From positions 1 to 64,000 of the forward strand of contig ONTS01000011.1 of the NCBI GenBank assembly GCA_900320845.1: a stretch of DNA of 64,000 nucleotides, written 5' to 3'. Under the pieces are notes generated by a model, which made no database searches, was not told the origin of the DNA, and saw nothing but the letters and a program-made list of their open reading frames with translations. A program made the position numbers and the translations under genes. Source of the DNA: an uncultured Prevotellaceae bacterium. Lineage in GTDB: Bacteria > Bacteroidota > Bacteroidia > Bacteroidales > Bacteroidaceae. Of this stretch, positions 42,682-53,242 are shown piece after piece (within the stretch, counting starts at the first letter, position 1; every line of letters starts with the position of its first letter).

Positions 42682-43119
42682 ATGACCCTGACACTTACCT
42701 CCATTGACCAACTCAACGATGTAGCCAAGACGTTCATCAGCACCATCGGCAAGCGCCGCATCTTTGCCTTCTACGGCAGCATGGGTGCCGGAAAAACCAC
42801 GTTCATCGCTGCCGTGTGCAAAGCATTGGGCGTGACAGACACCGTCACCTCGCCCACCTTCGCCATCGTTAACGAATACGAGGTGGCTCACCAGCAGCAT
42901 CCCGCCTTTCCGCAAGGCGAGGTTGTCTACCACTTCGACTTCTACCGTATCAACCACAAGGAGGAGATTTACGACATGGGCTACGAAGAATACCTGTACA
43001 GCGGCAGGCTGTGTCTGATAGAGTGGCCCGAGGTGTTGGGCGACCTGCTCCCCGACGATGCCGTGAAGGTGCAGATTGAGGAACAAGCGGATGGCAGTCG
43101 CACGCTGATAGTAGGGTAG
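42682..43119 (+). CDS. tsaE: tRNA threonylcarbamoyladenosine synthesis ATPase TsaE
   Basis: ATPase that works with TsaD and TsaB to form t6A37 in tRNAs reading ANN codons. The 145-residue protein has Walker A GSMGAGKTTF (32-41), the SPTFAIVNEY switch region (about 56-65), HFDFYRI (about 87-93) and a Walker B-like LCLIEWPE (about 112-119). No promoter box is obvious in the 90 bp before it. Confidence 0.93.
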   Translation: MTLTLTSIDQLNDVAKTFISTIGKRRIFAFYGSMGAGKTTFIAAVCKALGVTDTVTSPTFAIVNEYEVAHQQHPAFPQGEVVYHFDFYRINHKEEIYDMGYEEYLYSGRLCLIEWPEVLGDLLPDDAVKVQIEEQADGSRTLIVG

Positions 43120-43196
43120 CGAGTGCTGTATGAGGGCATCATCCCCCTCGTGTCAGTGGCAAATGAACGGCTGATTTAACTTTTTTTGAAAATAGT

Positions 43197-43227
43197 TTTG
43201 TCAGAAAGATAATAAGTTATACCTTTG
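43197..43227 (+). promoter_or_regulatory. rpmH promoter
   Basis: TTTG (43197-43200), a 19-nt spacer, and TACCTTTG (43220-43227) match the full Bacteroidetes promoter consensus. The leader is about 48 nt. Confidence 0.8.
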
Positions 43228-43281
43228 CACCCCGCAATGTGAACTAAACTCATCGAACAATATAATAATACATAAAGAGCA

Positions 43282-43437
43282 ATGAAACGTACATTCCAAC
43301 CTCACAACCGCCGCCGCGCTAACAAGCACGGTTTCCGCGAGCGCATGGCAACGAAGAACGGTCGTCGCGTACTCTCTGCACGTCGTGCCAAGGGTCGCAA
43401 GAAGCTGACCGTATCGGATGAGAATCACGGCAAATAA
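43282..43437 (+). CDS. rpmH: 50S ribosomal protein L34
   Basis: A 51-residue, highly basic ribosomal protein: [20 protein letters not shown], then [20 protein letters not shown] and a short tail ENHGK. It binds 23S rRNA in the large subunit. A consensus promoter stands upstream and a strong terminator downstream, so it is its own transcription unit. The usual neighbours rnpA and dnaA are not present. Confidence 0.97.
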   Translation: MKRTFQPHNRRRANKHGFRERMATKNGRRVLSARRAKGRKKLTVSDENHGK

Positions 43438-43495
43438 GCCACGATCACACAGCCATAGCCAAGGTCTCGTGCCAGCTGAAAGCTCGCATAAGGCT

Positions 43496-43534
43496 AAAAC
43501 GAGGGGAAAGCAATAGTTTTCCTTCGTTTTTTTT
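43496..43534 (+). terminator. rpmH terminator
   Basis: AAAACGAGGGGAAA (43496-43509) pairs along its whole length with TTTTCCTTCGTTTT (43517-43530), counting two G-T pairs, and a T run follows. Confidence 0.9.
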
Positions 43535-43651
43535 GCCCTTGTGCTGTTCCAGTATATCGCAATATGTCGCGCCTTGGAGTGGTGAGCAGATAGTAAATAG
43601 TAATAAGATAGTGACAGTTGATGGGTATGACCGCTGTGCACCACCTCTTCA

Positions 43652-44599
43652 TCATAGTTCAAAGTCAACGATGATGGGCAGGTGGTCGGACGGATGATAG
43701 AAGTTGCTCTGTTGCAGTATGTCGCGTCTTGGAGCGGAGAACTCGTCCCAAGCCATGAATGCCTTTTTTACCTTCGACAGCAGTCGCGGCGTGAGGTACA
43801 CATAGTCTATGCGTCGCTTGTCGTAGCCGGCACTGGGCACAAATTCGTCGGGATAGCTGTGCTTGATGACGTCGCGGTAGGGCGTGTTGCCCAGGATGTA
43901 GTTGTGCGACAGGAAGGCAACATCCAGTGAGTCCTTATTATAAGTGTCTTTGTCTAACGATGAAAGGGCATTGAAGTCGCCCATCATCATCCAGTATTCG
44001 TCTTCCGCCTGAGGATGGGTCAGTATAGTGTGCTTACAGATGTATTCCACCTCCTTTTGTCGGTGCTTGTCGCCTTGGTGGTCGTCAGCACTCTTCTGCC
44101 TCTCGCTTTTGCTGATGCCGGGAGCCCACATCTTCGGCCATGCGTGCAACGTCACTATGTTGATGGTCTGCGTTCCTATCTGCGCTGTGAACCATCCTGC
44201 TCCGTGGCTGACGATGGTGTCGTTGTTTCCAGTGATGAGGCGTTGCTCGGTGAGCGGGTAGCGTGAGGTGATGAGCTGCGGATAGTTGTCGTGGCAGGCG
44301 CTGAGGTACACATACTGGTGTCCGTAGCGTTGTGCGAGGCGTTGCCAGCGTGCTATACACTTTTTCTTTCCTTCCTTACTTCGTTTGTTGGTACCTGTCT
44401 TGTACAACTTCATGGCTTCGCACCACACGCAGATGTCGGGCGCTTGCTGTGCCACCCAGTCGGTGAATCGGCGGTAGTCGTCGCCCTGTCCATCCCACAT
44501 ACCGTTCTGCACGTTCCAGTAGAGGAGGCGTACCTGTTGCTCTTGTGCCGAGGTATGGAGAGAGAGAGTCAGTAGAAGAATAAAAAGTATGCGTCTCAT
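43652..44599 (-). CDS. Secreted endonuclease/exonuclease/phosphatase family protein
   Basis: A 315-residue exported protein with a signal peptide (1-18, ending TSA-Q) and a DNase I-like EEP fold: LLYWNVQNG (about 25-33), CVWCEAMKL with the catalytic Glu, MMGDFNAL (about 208-215), RRIDYVYLTP and HPSDHLPIIVDF at the C-terminus. It lacks the C-terminal secretion-type domain of the other EEP protein in the window. Last gene of a run with lgt and the patatin gene; substrate unknown. Confidence 0.88.
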   Translation of the reverse strand: MRRILFILLLTLSLHTSAQEQQVRLLYWNVQNGMWDGQGDDYRRFTDWVAQQAPDICVWCEAMKLYKTGTNKRSKEGKKKCIARWQRLAQRYGHQYVYLSACHDNYPQLITSRYPLTEQRLITGNNDTIVSHGAGWFTAQIGTQTINIVTLHAWPKMWAPGISKSERQKSADDHQGDKHRQKEVEYICKHTILTHPQAEDEYWMMMGDFNALSSLDKDTYNKDSLDVAFLSHNYILGNTPYRDVIKHSYPDEFVPSAGYDKRRIDYVYLTPRLLSKVKKAFMAWDEFSAPRRDILQQSNFYHPSDHLPIIVDFEL

Positions 44600-44689
44600 G
44601 ATGATGGTGGTGGAGTAGGATGAGTGAGCCGTCGGTCGTCGGGCGTGTCGCTTGTGGCGATGATGTGAAGCCGTCTTTGCCCTCCACTC

Positions 44690-45571
44690 TTATCTCCTCA
44701 GTTTTTTTAGTTTGCGTTTTTGTTTCATGGCGGTGTTGTATCCTATTTCAATCATCGCTTCGATATGTTTCTTTGCGAAGCTTGCCACTCCATATCCCTT
44801 CAGGTTGGGATGTATGAGTATGTCCGCATTGTGTTTGTTGCGTTGATATATGTCCCAATCGGGTCGTTTGAGCAGCCAGTCTATATGTGGTGCCTTCGTC
44901 GATTTCGGATTCCATTTGTAGTCTTCCTGTACCTTATCCTCTTTGTGCTGGTTCTGTTGCAGGTCTACAGCGATGACGATGTCTGCTCCCATCTGTCGTG
45001 CTATGTCCACGGGCAGGTTGTTGAGCACGCCTCCGTCGACGAGTTTCATGCTGTCGGTCTTCACCGAGCGCAGCACACCCGGTATTGCCATCGAGGCGCG
45101 CATGGCTTGTGCCAGGTCGCCCTCTGAGAATACCACCTCGTGCATGGTGTGCAGGTCTACCGCCACACAGCGAAAGGGTTTGGGCAGTTTGTCGAAGTCT
45201 TCGGGCACGTTGTCGGGCAGCAGACTGCGGAACAGCTCTTCAATGGCGTCACGCTTCACCACCTCTAAGGCGAAGAGTCGTGCCCAGTCCTGTTCTCGGA
45301 AGAGGCTGTCGAGGGTGTTGACGGGCACGCCGGCGGCATAGAGTCCGCCGATGATGGAGCCTATGCTGGTGCCCACCACGCAATGGATGGGGACGTTCAG
45401 ATTCTGTAACACGCGCAGCACACCCACATGGGCGGCACCTTTGGCACCACCGCCACCCAGTACCAGACCGATGCGCGGACGCTTGGAGTGATGCTGTGCA
45501 GTAATAGTGCCGACGCTCAAGGCGAATAACAGCAGCAAACCTACGACGTATTTCAATGGACGTTGAGACAT
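44690..45571 (-). CDS. Patatin-like phospholipase family protein
   Basis: A 293-residue exported serine lipase. The signal peptide (about 1-25) is followed by the oxyanion loop GGGGAKG (39-45), nucleophile elbow GTSIG (67-71, Ser69) and the DGG motif (Asp179), which form the patatin catalytic dyad. Outer membrane forms in Bacteroidetes often carry a C-terminal barrel, which is absent here. I begin it at 45571, where the signal peptide starts; the open frame farther up overlaps lgt. It lies 101 bp downstream of lgt. Confidence 0.9.
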   Translation of the reverse strand: MSQRPLKYVVGLLLLFALSVGTITAQHHSKRPRIGLVLGGGGAKGAAHVGVLRVLQNLNVPIHCVVGTSIGSIIGGLYAAGVPVNTLDSLFREQDWARLFALEVVKRDAIEELFRSLLPDNVPEDFDKLPKPFRCVAVDLHTMHEVVFSEGDLAQAMRASMAIPGVLRSVKTDSMKLVDGGVLNNLPVDIARQMGADIVIAVDLQQNQHKEDKVQEDYKWNPKSTKAPHIDWLLKRPDWDIYQRNKHNADILIHPNLKGYGVASFAKKHIEAMIEIGYNTAMKQKRKLKKLRR

Positions 45572-45672
45572 GAGGTGTGATAGGTATGGTGATTTGTTGA
45601 TGTGATGAGTTGTTTGCTTGATGATGCTGGTGATGTCAGTGTGCGTCGGCTTGTGTGTTTTGGTCTGCTTGC

Positions 45673-46512
45673 TCAAGCCTTGTCCTCCTTCACCTTTCTT
45701 CCCTTCATCAGTGCCCATAATCCTACGGCGATGAATGGCAGTGAAAGGAGCTGTCCCATGTTGAGCAGCATGCCGCTTTCAAAGTCCACCTGTTCGCGTT
45801 TGGTAAACTCTATGAAGAATCGTGCTGTGAAGATGAGTGTGAGACACAGTCCGAAGAAGTATCCTGTTCCCACCCTTTGGCGATGTCGGCGGTATAGAGC
45901 GATGCCAATGAAGAAGAAGAGCAGGTAGCACAATGCCTCGTAAAGCTGTCCCGGATGTCGCGGCAGCATGTCGACGCGTTCGAAGACGAAAGCCCAAGGC
46001 ATGTCGGTGGGCGTACCTATTATCTCTGAGTTCATCAGGTTGCCCAGCCTTATGAAGCATGCTGTGATGGGTGTTGCGATGCCGATATTGTCCATCACCG
46101 TCCATGCCTTCAACTTGGTGTGGCGACAGTAGAGCCATAGCGCCAAGATGATGCCTATGGTGCCTCCGTGCGAGGCCAGTCCCTCGTAGCCGGTAAACTG
46201 CCAGCCCTCAGCCGTCTTCTGCATGGGGAGGAAAATCTCCACAAACTTTGTCCAACTGCTGAAGTATACGTCGGGCTCGTAGAATAGGCAGTGTCCCAGT
46301 CGTGCCCCGATGAGGATGCCGAGGAAGCAATAGACAAAGAGTGGCTCAAACTTCTTGCGTTCAATGCCTTGCTGGTCGTACAACTTGCGTACGATGAAGT
46401 ACGCCAACACTAGTCCGATGAGCCAGCACAGCGAGTACCAGCGTATGGAGAAACTGCCCAGAGAGAATGCTATCTCAGAAGGATGCCATTGGATGTAGGA
46501 GAGTATGCTCAT
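45673..46512 (-). CDS. lgt: Prolipoprotein diacylglyceryl transferase
   Basis: Transfers diacylglycerol from phosphatidylglycerol to the lipobox cysteine of prelipoproteins, the first step in lipoprotein maturation. The 279-residue polytopic protein has the signature around [13 protein letters not shown] (about 142-154), [10 protein letters not shown] (about 101-110) and RHPGQLYEA. It serves the several lipoproteins in this window. Promoter box at 46603-46610. Confidence 0.95.
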   Translation of the reverse strand: MSILSYIQWHPSEIAFSLGSFSIRWYSLCWLIGLVLAYFIVRKLYDQQGIERKKFEPLFVYCFLGILIGARLGHCLFYEPDVYFSSWTKFVEIFLPMQKTAEGWQFTGYEGLASHGGTIGIILALWLYCRHTKLKAWTVMDNIGIATPITACFIRLGNLMNSEIIGTPTDMPWAFVFERVDMLPRHPGQLYEALCYLLFFFIGIALYRRHRQRVGTGYFFGLCLTLIFTARFFIEFTKREQVDFESGMLLNMGQLLSLPFIAVGLWALMKGRKVKEDKA

Positions 46513-46602
46513 GACAATATGTGTATGTGTGGCGTCGGTGTCTGCTCAGCACCACAAGGGCTGGACAGCTACGACACCGTCGTTGAAAAATAGATTTGTG
46601 TG

Positions 46603-46610
46603 CAAAGTTA
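46603..46610 (-). promoter_or_regulatory. -7 box of lgt
   Basis: TAACTTTG on the minus strand predicts a leader of about 84 nt; it diverges from the eno promoter. Confidence 0.6.
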
Positions 46611-46628
46611 TGAAATTTAAACCCACAC

Positions 46629-48049
<1,421 letters not shown>

Positions 48050-48074
48050 GTGTAGACGACACCGACCTTTATAC

Positions 48075-48122
48075 AAAAACAACATCACCTCAAGCATGAC
48101 AGGCTGAGGTGATGTTGTTTTT
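48075..48122. terminator. Bidirectional terminator between eno and the SH3 gene
   Basis: A perfect stem pairs AAAAACAACATCACCTCA (48075-48092) with TGAGGTGATGTTGTTTTT (48105-48122). T runs arise on both strands, so it ends both convergent genes. Confidence 0.92.
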
Positions 48123-48137
48123 GTAGACGTTGTGTTG

Positions 48138-48650
48138 TCAGAACTGCGGTGACTCCAGCATCTCAATCTTGCTGTCGCTGATGTATCCGCGCAGCCTTCC
48201 TTGCTGAGTGTAGACGCGGTGCCACGCCTCGCCATAGCGGCAGTCGACGAGGATGTAGCTGCCGTCCTTCACCTTGCCCGTCACGACATAGTCCATCCCA
48301 GGACCTTTGCGGATGTTTGTGTATCCGCCTTCGTCCTTGACGTGAGCCACCTGCTTGTACTCGCCCTGACGCTTCGGGTAGATGAGTTTAGATGTGGAGA
48401 TGTAGCCAATGAAATCCTGCTTGCTGCCATCGGTGTAGGTGGTGTACACCTTCGTCCACGCACCTTTCGTAGCTACTACGTTGACAAAGAATCCGTCGTC
48501 GATGGTCTCCACCACGCCGTAATTAGCACCGGGACCCTTGCGGATGTTGGTAATGCCACCCTCGTCCTTAACAAGGGCAAACTTCAACTGCTGACCCATG
48601 CTGCACAGGGCAAACAGCAGCGATACGAAGAGTAAAGATTGTCTTTTCAT
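48138..48650 (-). CDS. Exported protein with two bacterial SH3 domains
   Basis: A 170-residue protein with a signal peptide (1-19, ending SMG-Q) and two SH3b repeats (about 21-92 and 97-165). Each holds the hallmark VKDEGG-TNIRKGPG-Y. Such domains bind peptidoglycan peptides in other proteins; no catalytic domain is attached, so it is probably a periplasmic binding or scaffold protein. Own promoter at 48687-48718; shares the terminator with eno. Confidence 0.88.
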   Translation of the reverse strand: MKRQSLLFVSLLFALCSMGQQLKFALVKDEGGITNIRKGPGANYGVVETIDDGFFVNVVATKGAWTKVYTTYTDGSKQDFIGYISTSKLIYPKRQGEYKQVAHVKDEGGYTNIRKGPGMDYVVTGKVKDGSYILVDCRYGEAWHRVYTQQGRLRGYISDSKIEMLESPQF

Positions 48651-48686
48651 AATGATAATGAATAAGAAGGTGATAGAGGTAGACTA

Positions 48687-48718
48687 CAAAGGTAATCAAT
48701 CTTTCTTTATATACCAAA
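48687..48718 (-). promoter_or_regulatory. Promoter of the SH3-domain gene
   Basis: On the minus strand TTTG (48715-48718), a 20-nt spacer, then TACCTTTG (48687-48694). Leader about 30 nt. Confidence 0.75.
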
Positions 48719-48830
48719 ACCGATGGCATTGGTTGCCACAGTCGGTGCTATGGCATGAAAAAGGAAGGTGAGTGTCATCGTATGTCAGCTGCCTTTGATA
48801 AGTTAGCAGTTGAGAACCTCTGTTTGTAGA

Positions 48831-49109
48831 CTATGTGGGTAGGCGTTTTGCCTCCACAGTGCAATATTTGACAACAATCTTTGAAACGTTTGAAAAGAAA
48901 GTAGTTGATGTACAATTGGCTCCAGAAGTTCCAGTTGTGGTTTGTACACCTTGCCCTGAAGTTAATGGATTTCCGGCTTATCCTGATGTCCATGCATTGT
49001 CTGCGGTTTCCTGCACTTTACTTGTATATGTCACAGTTTGCTGTCCCCATCCAGCTGTGGTCATCAATGTCAGCAGTAAGAGCAAAATTCCTTTCCATAT
49101 GCTATGCAT
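48831..49109 (-). pseudogene. Remnant of a secreted protein gene
   Basis: From 49109 the frame reads a believable signal peptide (MHSIWKGILLLLLTLMTTAG, then WGQQTVTYTSK) and stops at TAA after 43 codons (48978-48980). The same frame continues for 48 more codons with Thr/Ser/Gly-rich sequence like that of secreted Prevotella proteins (SGQGVQTTTGTSGA, then FFSNVSKIVV), ending at TAG 48831. It looks like the start of a beta-rich surface protein with an in-frame stop and no 3' part. Confidence 0.45.
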
Positions 49110-49172
49110 GGTGTGTTTGCGTTGTATGTAACTATTTTGTGTCATATAGTTTTTAAGTTTGTCCTGTTATCT

Positions 49173-49207
49173 TGCAAAAAAAATCGCACTGATATTAGGC
49201 AGTGCGA
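49173..49207 (-). terminator. Intrinsic terminator in the gene-poor region
   Basis: TCGCACTG (49184-49191) pairs with CAGTGCGA (49200-49207); on the minus strand eight T follow at once. It would end a transcript from the minus-strand box at 49394-49401. Confidence 0.75.
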
Positions 49208-49393
49208 GCGCAGTATTTCCCTGATAATGTTTTGTAAAAGTAAAATCTCGTGTTTTCTATGCCATAATAGACCCATTTATACAGGGCAATTGTTCCCGTA
49301 GTTTGCTTTGGAATAAGCAATTGGTAATGCTTTTGCTACTAAGGGAAGACCGTAAAAAAGCATAATGGGGTTAAAGTTATTATTTTGGTACTG

Positions 49394-49401
49394 CAAAGGT
49401 A
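49394..49401 (-). promoter_or_regulatory. Orphan -7 box in the gene-poor region
   Basis: TACCTTTG on the minus strand, about 210 nt upstream of the terminator at 49173-49207, with no convincing gene between them; a 28-codon frame starting at 49363 or so is the only reading frame of note. Confidence 0.45.
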
Positions 49402-49469
49402 TGAAGACGTATTTGCCTTGTCAAAAATAATGATAGAATAACAGTATCCAATATTCTTTTTGTTTCAGG

Positions 49470-49501
49470 TTTGGTTATTCCATAGTTATGCAGTACCTTC
49501 G
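49470..49501 (+). promoter_or_regulatory. Promoter of rluB
   Basis: TTTG (49470-49473), a 20-nt spacer, and TACCTTCG (49494-49501), one base off consensus. Leader about 45 nt to 49552. Confidence 0.6.
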
Positions 49502-49551
49502 CAGTGTGAAATATCTAACGCCGTGAGGCATTAAGACACTTACTAAAAATT

Positions 49552-50655
49552 ATGACAAGACAAGATTCTTTTGGAGTCGACCCTCATCAGGGTGCTCCTC
49601 ATCGTGAAGGCAACAGCGACAGCGCATCTTCTTCTTCGCGCCAAACTTCGCGTGCCAATGGCGGACGTCAGCGTGTCCGCGTACGTACCAGTTCACCGAC
49701 AGGTGCACAAAGGGTGAATTACATCCCTTCCTCAAACCCGCGCGGCTTCGACCGTGGCGAACGTCCTCGCAGACAAGGTTATCGTCCCGAAGGAAACGGA
49801 CAACAACGACAAGGCTATCGTCCCGAAGGCTACGGACAGCAGCGACAGGGAGGATACCAACAGCGCCCGCACAGAGGTAAGCCGATAAACAACTTCAAAC
49901 GGCGCATTAAATATAAGGAAGAACACATCGACCCCAACGAACCGATACGTCTCAACAAGTTTCTTGCCAATGCCGGTATCTGTAGCCGCCGCGAAGCCGA
50001 CGAGTTTATCGAGGCTGGTGTGGTGACCGTCAATGGCGAAGTGGTGACGGAGATGGGCGTGAAGGTGTCGAGACAAGACGAGGTGCGTTTCCACAACGAG
50101 CCCGTGACACTGGAACAGAAGGTGTACGTGCTGCTCAACAAACCCAAAGACTATGTTACTACCATTGACGACCCGCAGCAACGCAAGACGGTGATGGACC
50201 TCGTGAAGGGCGCCTGCCCAGAACGTATCTATCCGGTGGGACGTCTCGACCGCAATACCACCGGCGTGCTACTGCTCACCAACGACGGAGCACTGGCCAG
50301 TAAACTCACACATCCGAAGTATCTGAAGAAAAAGGTGTACCACGTCTTTCTCGACAAAGGTATCACTGCCTACGACATGCAACAGATACGCAACGGACTG
50401 ACGCTGGAGGACGGCGACATACATGTCGATGCTGTGGAGTATGCCAACAACACCGATAAGAAACAGGTTGGCATAGAGATACACAGCGGCCGTAACCGCA
50501 TCGTGCGCCGCATCTTCGAGAGCCTGGGCTATCACGTGGTGAAACTCGACCGCGTGCAGTTTGCTGGACTCACCAAGAAGAACGTGCGCCGCGGCGACTG
50601 GCGATTCCTCACCGAAAAAGAAGTAGAGATGCTCCGCATGGGAGCGTTTGAATAA
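49552..50655 (+). CDS. rluB: rRNA pseudouridine synthase, RluB/RsuA family
   Basis: Converts a uridine of 23S rRNA (RluB) or 16S rRNA (RsuA) to pseudouridine. After a long N-terminal extension (1-125) come an S4 RNA-binding domain (about 130-180; [20 protein letters not shown]) and the catalytic domain with Asp in [17 protein letters not shown]. The extension is low complexity, rich in Arg, Gly and Gln, and contains a 12-residue tandem repeat QGYRPEG-GQQR (about 85-108), reminiscent of RNA-binding RG tails. Assignment to RluB over RsuA is by overall resemblance and is the less certain part. Next gene asnS lies 91 bp downstream. Confidence 0.88.
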   Translation: MTRQDSFGVDPHQGAPHREGNSDSASSSSRQTSRANGGRQRVRVRTSSPTGAQRVNYIPSSNPRGFDRGERPRRQGYRPEGNGQQRQGYRPEGYGQQRQGGYQQRPHRGKPINNFKRRIKYKEEHIDPNEPIRLNKFLANAGICSRREADEFIEAGVVTVNGEVVTEMGVKVSRQDEVRFHNEPVTLEQKVYVLLNKPKDYVTTIDDPQQRKTVMDLVKGACPERIYPVGRLDRNTTGVLLLTNDGALASKLTHPKYLKKKVYHVFLDKGITAYDMQQIRNGLTLEDGDIHVDAVEYANNTDKKQVGIEIHSGRNRIVRRIFESLGYHVVKLDRVQFAGLTKKNVRRGDWRFLTEKEVEMLRMGAFE

Positions 50656-50746
50656 GACGAGAAGGGAGGCAAGTGAGGCAAGGAATAAGCCACGGTGCCT
50701 CGCGCCGCCCTGCTCTTATAACCCAACGAATAACAAAAAACGAATC

Positions 50747-52150
50747 ATGGAAACCATAAAGCGAACAAAGGTGGTCGACCTGCTGAAGAGTACGGCCTAC
50801 GGCAGCACCGTCAACGTGTGCGGATGGGTACGCACCCACCGCAGCAGCAAAGCCGTGGACTTCATTGCCATCAACGACGGTTCGACCATCAAGAACATAC
50901 AAGTGGTGGTTGACCTCTCACAAGCCGACGCCGAACAACTCAAACAGATAACCACAGGTGCCTGTCTCAGCGTCAATGGCACCCTCGTGGAGAGCCAGGG
51001 ATCAGGACAGAGCGTGGAGATACAGTGCAAAGAGATAGAAATCTACGGTCTGTGCGGCAGCGACTATCCCATGCAGAAGAAGGGACAGAGCTTTGAATAC
51101 ATGCGCCAGCATGCACATTTGCGCCTCCGCACCAACACCTTCGGTGCCGTGATGCGCATACGCCACCACATGGCAATGGCGATTCACACCTTTTTCCACG
51201 AGCGCGGATACGTCTACTTCCACTCGCCCATCATCACCGCCAGCGACTGCGAGGGAGCCGGCGAGATGTTTCAGGTGACCACCAAGAACCTCTACGACCT
51301 GAAGAAGGACGACGAGGGCAAGATAATCTACGACGATGACTTCTTTGGCAAGCAGACATCGTTGACCGTCAGCGGTCAGCTCGAAGGTGAGCTCGGTGCA
51401 ACAGCACTCGGAGCCATCTACACCTTCGGACCGACATTCCGTGCCGAAAACTCCAACACTCCCCGACATCTTGCCGAGTTCTGGATGATAGAGCCCGAAG
51501 TGGCATTCATCGACCTGCCAGAGCTGATGGACATCGAAGAGGAGTTCATCAAGTATTGTGTGCAGTGGGCACTCGACCACTGTCAGGATGACTTGGAGTT
51601 CCTCAACAAGATGGTAGACAAGACACTGCTGGAGCGTCTGCACAGCGTGCTGAACGGCAGCTTCAAGCGTCTGACATACACCGAAGGCATAGAGATATTA
51701 GAGCAGGCTGTGAAAGACGGACATAAGTTTGAGTTCCCCATTTCCTGGGGCATGGACTTGGCCAGCGAACACGAGCGTTACCTCGTTGAGCATCACTTCA
51801 AGCGTCCTGTCATCATGCACAACTATCCGAAGGACATCAAAGCCTTCTATATGAAGCAGAACGACGACAAGAAGACCGTGCAAGGCACCGACGTACTGTT
51901 CCCGCAGATAGGCGAAATCATCGGCGGCAGCGTGCGCGAAGAGAACTATGACAAGCTCATGCAGCGCATAGACGAGATGCACATCCCCATGAAAGACATG
52001 TGGTGGTATCTCGACACACGCCGCTTCGGCACATGCCCGCACGGAGGATTCGGACTCGGATTCGAGCGACTCATACTCTTCGTGACTGGTATGCAGAACA
52101 TACGCGACGTCATTCCATTCCCACGCACACCAAAGACAGCAGAGTTCTAA
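50747..52150 (+). CDS. asnS: Asparaginyl-tRNA synthetase
   Basis: Charges tRNA-Asn. The 467-residue class IIb synthetase has an N-terminal OB-fold anticodon domain (about 15-110; [11 protein letters not shown]), motif 2 [20 protein letters not shown] and motif 3 [10 protein letters not shown]. The start at 50747 ([12 protein letters not shown]) fits the family; the open frame to 50648 overlaps the rluB end and looks non-coding. Only 8 bp separate it from the next gene. Confidence 0.97.
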   Translation: METIKRTKVVDLLKSTAYGSTVNVCGWVRTHRSSKAVDFIAINDGSTIKNIQVVVDLSQADAEQLKQITTGACLSVNGTLVESQGSGQSVEIQCKEIEIYGLCGSDYPMQKKGQSFEYMRQHAHLRLRTNTFGAVMRIRHHMAMAIHTFFHERGYVYFHSPIITASDCEGAGEMFQVTTKNLYDLKKDDEGKIIYDDDFFGKQTSLTVSGQLEGELGATALGAIYTFGPTFRAENSNTPRHLAEFWMIEPEVAFIDLPELMDIEEEFIKYCVQWALDHCQDDLEFLNKMVDKTLLERLHSVLNGSFKRLTYTEGIEILEQAVKDGHKFEFPISWGMDLASEHERYLVEHHFKRPVIMHNYPKDIKAFYMKQNDDKKTVQGTDVLFPQIGEIIGGSVREENYDKLMQRIDEMHIPMKDMWWYLDTRRFGTCPHGGFGLGFERLILFVTGMQNIRDVIPFPRTPKTAEF

Positions 52151-52158
52151 ATAAAACC

Positions 52159-53232
52159 ATGCATCACAAGTTCTCTACCATTCTCCTGCAGCTGTGCTTC
52201 CTCGTAGCAGTACCGTGCTTCAGTCAGTCGCAGGCTGACAAGCCCACCTTCCGTACGTTGCTGGCAAACCCCATCACACCAGTGAAGAACCAAAACCGTA
52301 GCGGCACCTGCTGGGCGTATGCCACATGCGCTTTTCTGGAGAGTGAGTTACTGCGCACGACGGGAAAGGAGTACGACCTTAGCGAGATGTTCGTAGCCAG
52401 CAAGGACTATATGGACTGCGCCGAATACCACGTGCGTCATCATGGCGACAGCCGTTTTTCGCAAGGTGGTAGCGCCGACGACGTGATGGCGGTGATACGC
52501 CGCCACGGCATCTGTCCTGAAGAGACCATGCCCAAGGTGGGAAGCATGGTGGGCGACACCCTCGCTAACTTCAACGAGTTCTTCAGCTTGCTGGAACCCT
52601 ACGTCGAGGCAGTGGCGAAGAATAAAGCCAAGAAACTCTCCACACAGTGGAAAGTAGGTTTCCAAGCCATTGTCGATGCATATATAGGACGCTGCCCTGA
52701 CACCTTCACCTATCATGGCGTGCAGTATACGCCGCAGTCGTTTGCTGCCAGTCTCGGACTCAACGTTGACGACTACGTGAGCCTGACGAGCTTTACCCAC
52801 CACCCGTTCTACACAGACTTCATCATCGAGGCACCCTACAAGTGGCGTCCTCGTCCGAGCCGTAACGTGCCGCTCAACGAGATGATGAACATCATCGACC
52901 ACGCCCTCGACGCCGGATACACCGTATGCTGGGGCGGCGACGTGAGCGACAACGGGTTCAACAGGCAGGGCATAGCCGTGGAGAAGCCCGACACCATGCC
53001 CACACAGAAACAACGACAGCAGCGATTCGACAGCCATGAAGCTACCTACGACCATGTGATGCTCATCTACGGAAAAGCAGAAGACCAAAACGGAAAGCCC
53101 TACTACTTAGTGAAAAACTCATGGGGCACCGACAACCCGTACAAAGGTACGTGGATGATGGCACGCAGCTACATAGCCATGAATACCACTTACATCTTCC
53201 TGAACAAAAAGGCACTTGCCGCTCCACTTTAA
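52159..53232 (+). CDS. Exported papain-like cysteine peptidase (C1B-type)
   Basis: A 357-residue protease with a signal peptide (about 1-22). Gln45 and nucleophile Cys51 lie in NQNRSGTCWAYA, the catalytic His in SHEATYDHVMLIYG (near 295) and Asn in YYLVKNSWGT (near 315). Of C1 enzymes it most resembles the bleomycin hydrolase/aminopeptidase C branch found in Bacteroidales, but it is exported. Start set by the signal peptide; asnS ends 8 bp before. Confidence 0.88.
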   Translation: MHHKFSTILLQLCFLVAVPCFSQSQADKPTFRTLLANPITPVKNQNRSGTCWAYATCAFLESELLRTTGKEYDLSEMFVASKDYMDCAEYHVRHHGDSRFSQGGSADDVMAVIRRHGICPEETMPKVGSMVGDTLANFNEFFSLLEPYVEAVAKNKAKKLSTQWKVGFQAIVDAYIGRCPDTFTYHGVQYTPQSFAASLGLNVDDYVSLTSFTHHPFYTDFIIEAPYKWRPRPSRNVPLNEMMNIIDHALDAGYTVCWGGDVSDNGFNRQGIAVEKPDTMPTQKQRQQRFDSHEATYDHVMLIYGKAEDQNGKPYYLVKNSWGTDNPYKGTWMMARSYIAMNTTYIFLNKKALAAPL

Positions 53233-53242
53233 CATACTCCCC

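Noticed and set aside
43545-43590. Short similarity between the region after rpmH and the 3' part of the gene at 43652 (TPRRDIL against APRRDIL)
   Set aside because: Only about 23 bases match and nothing around them is similar; too little to call a duplicated gene fragment.
43201-43668. Minus-strand frame across the rpmH promoter, gene and terminator
   Set aside because: It is antisense to rpmH and crosses its terminator.
48835-49156. Plus-strand frames in the gene-poor region
   Set aside because: They are antisense to the decayed signal-peptide gene, have no promoter and look like shadow translations.
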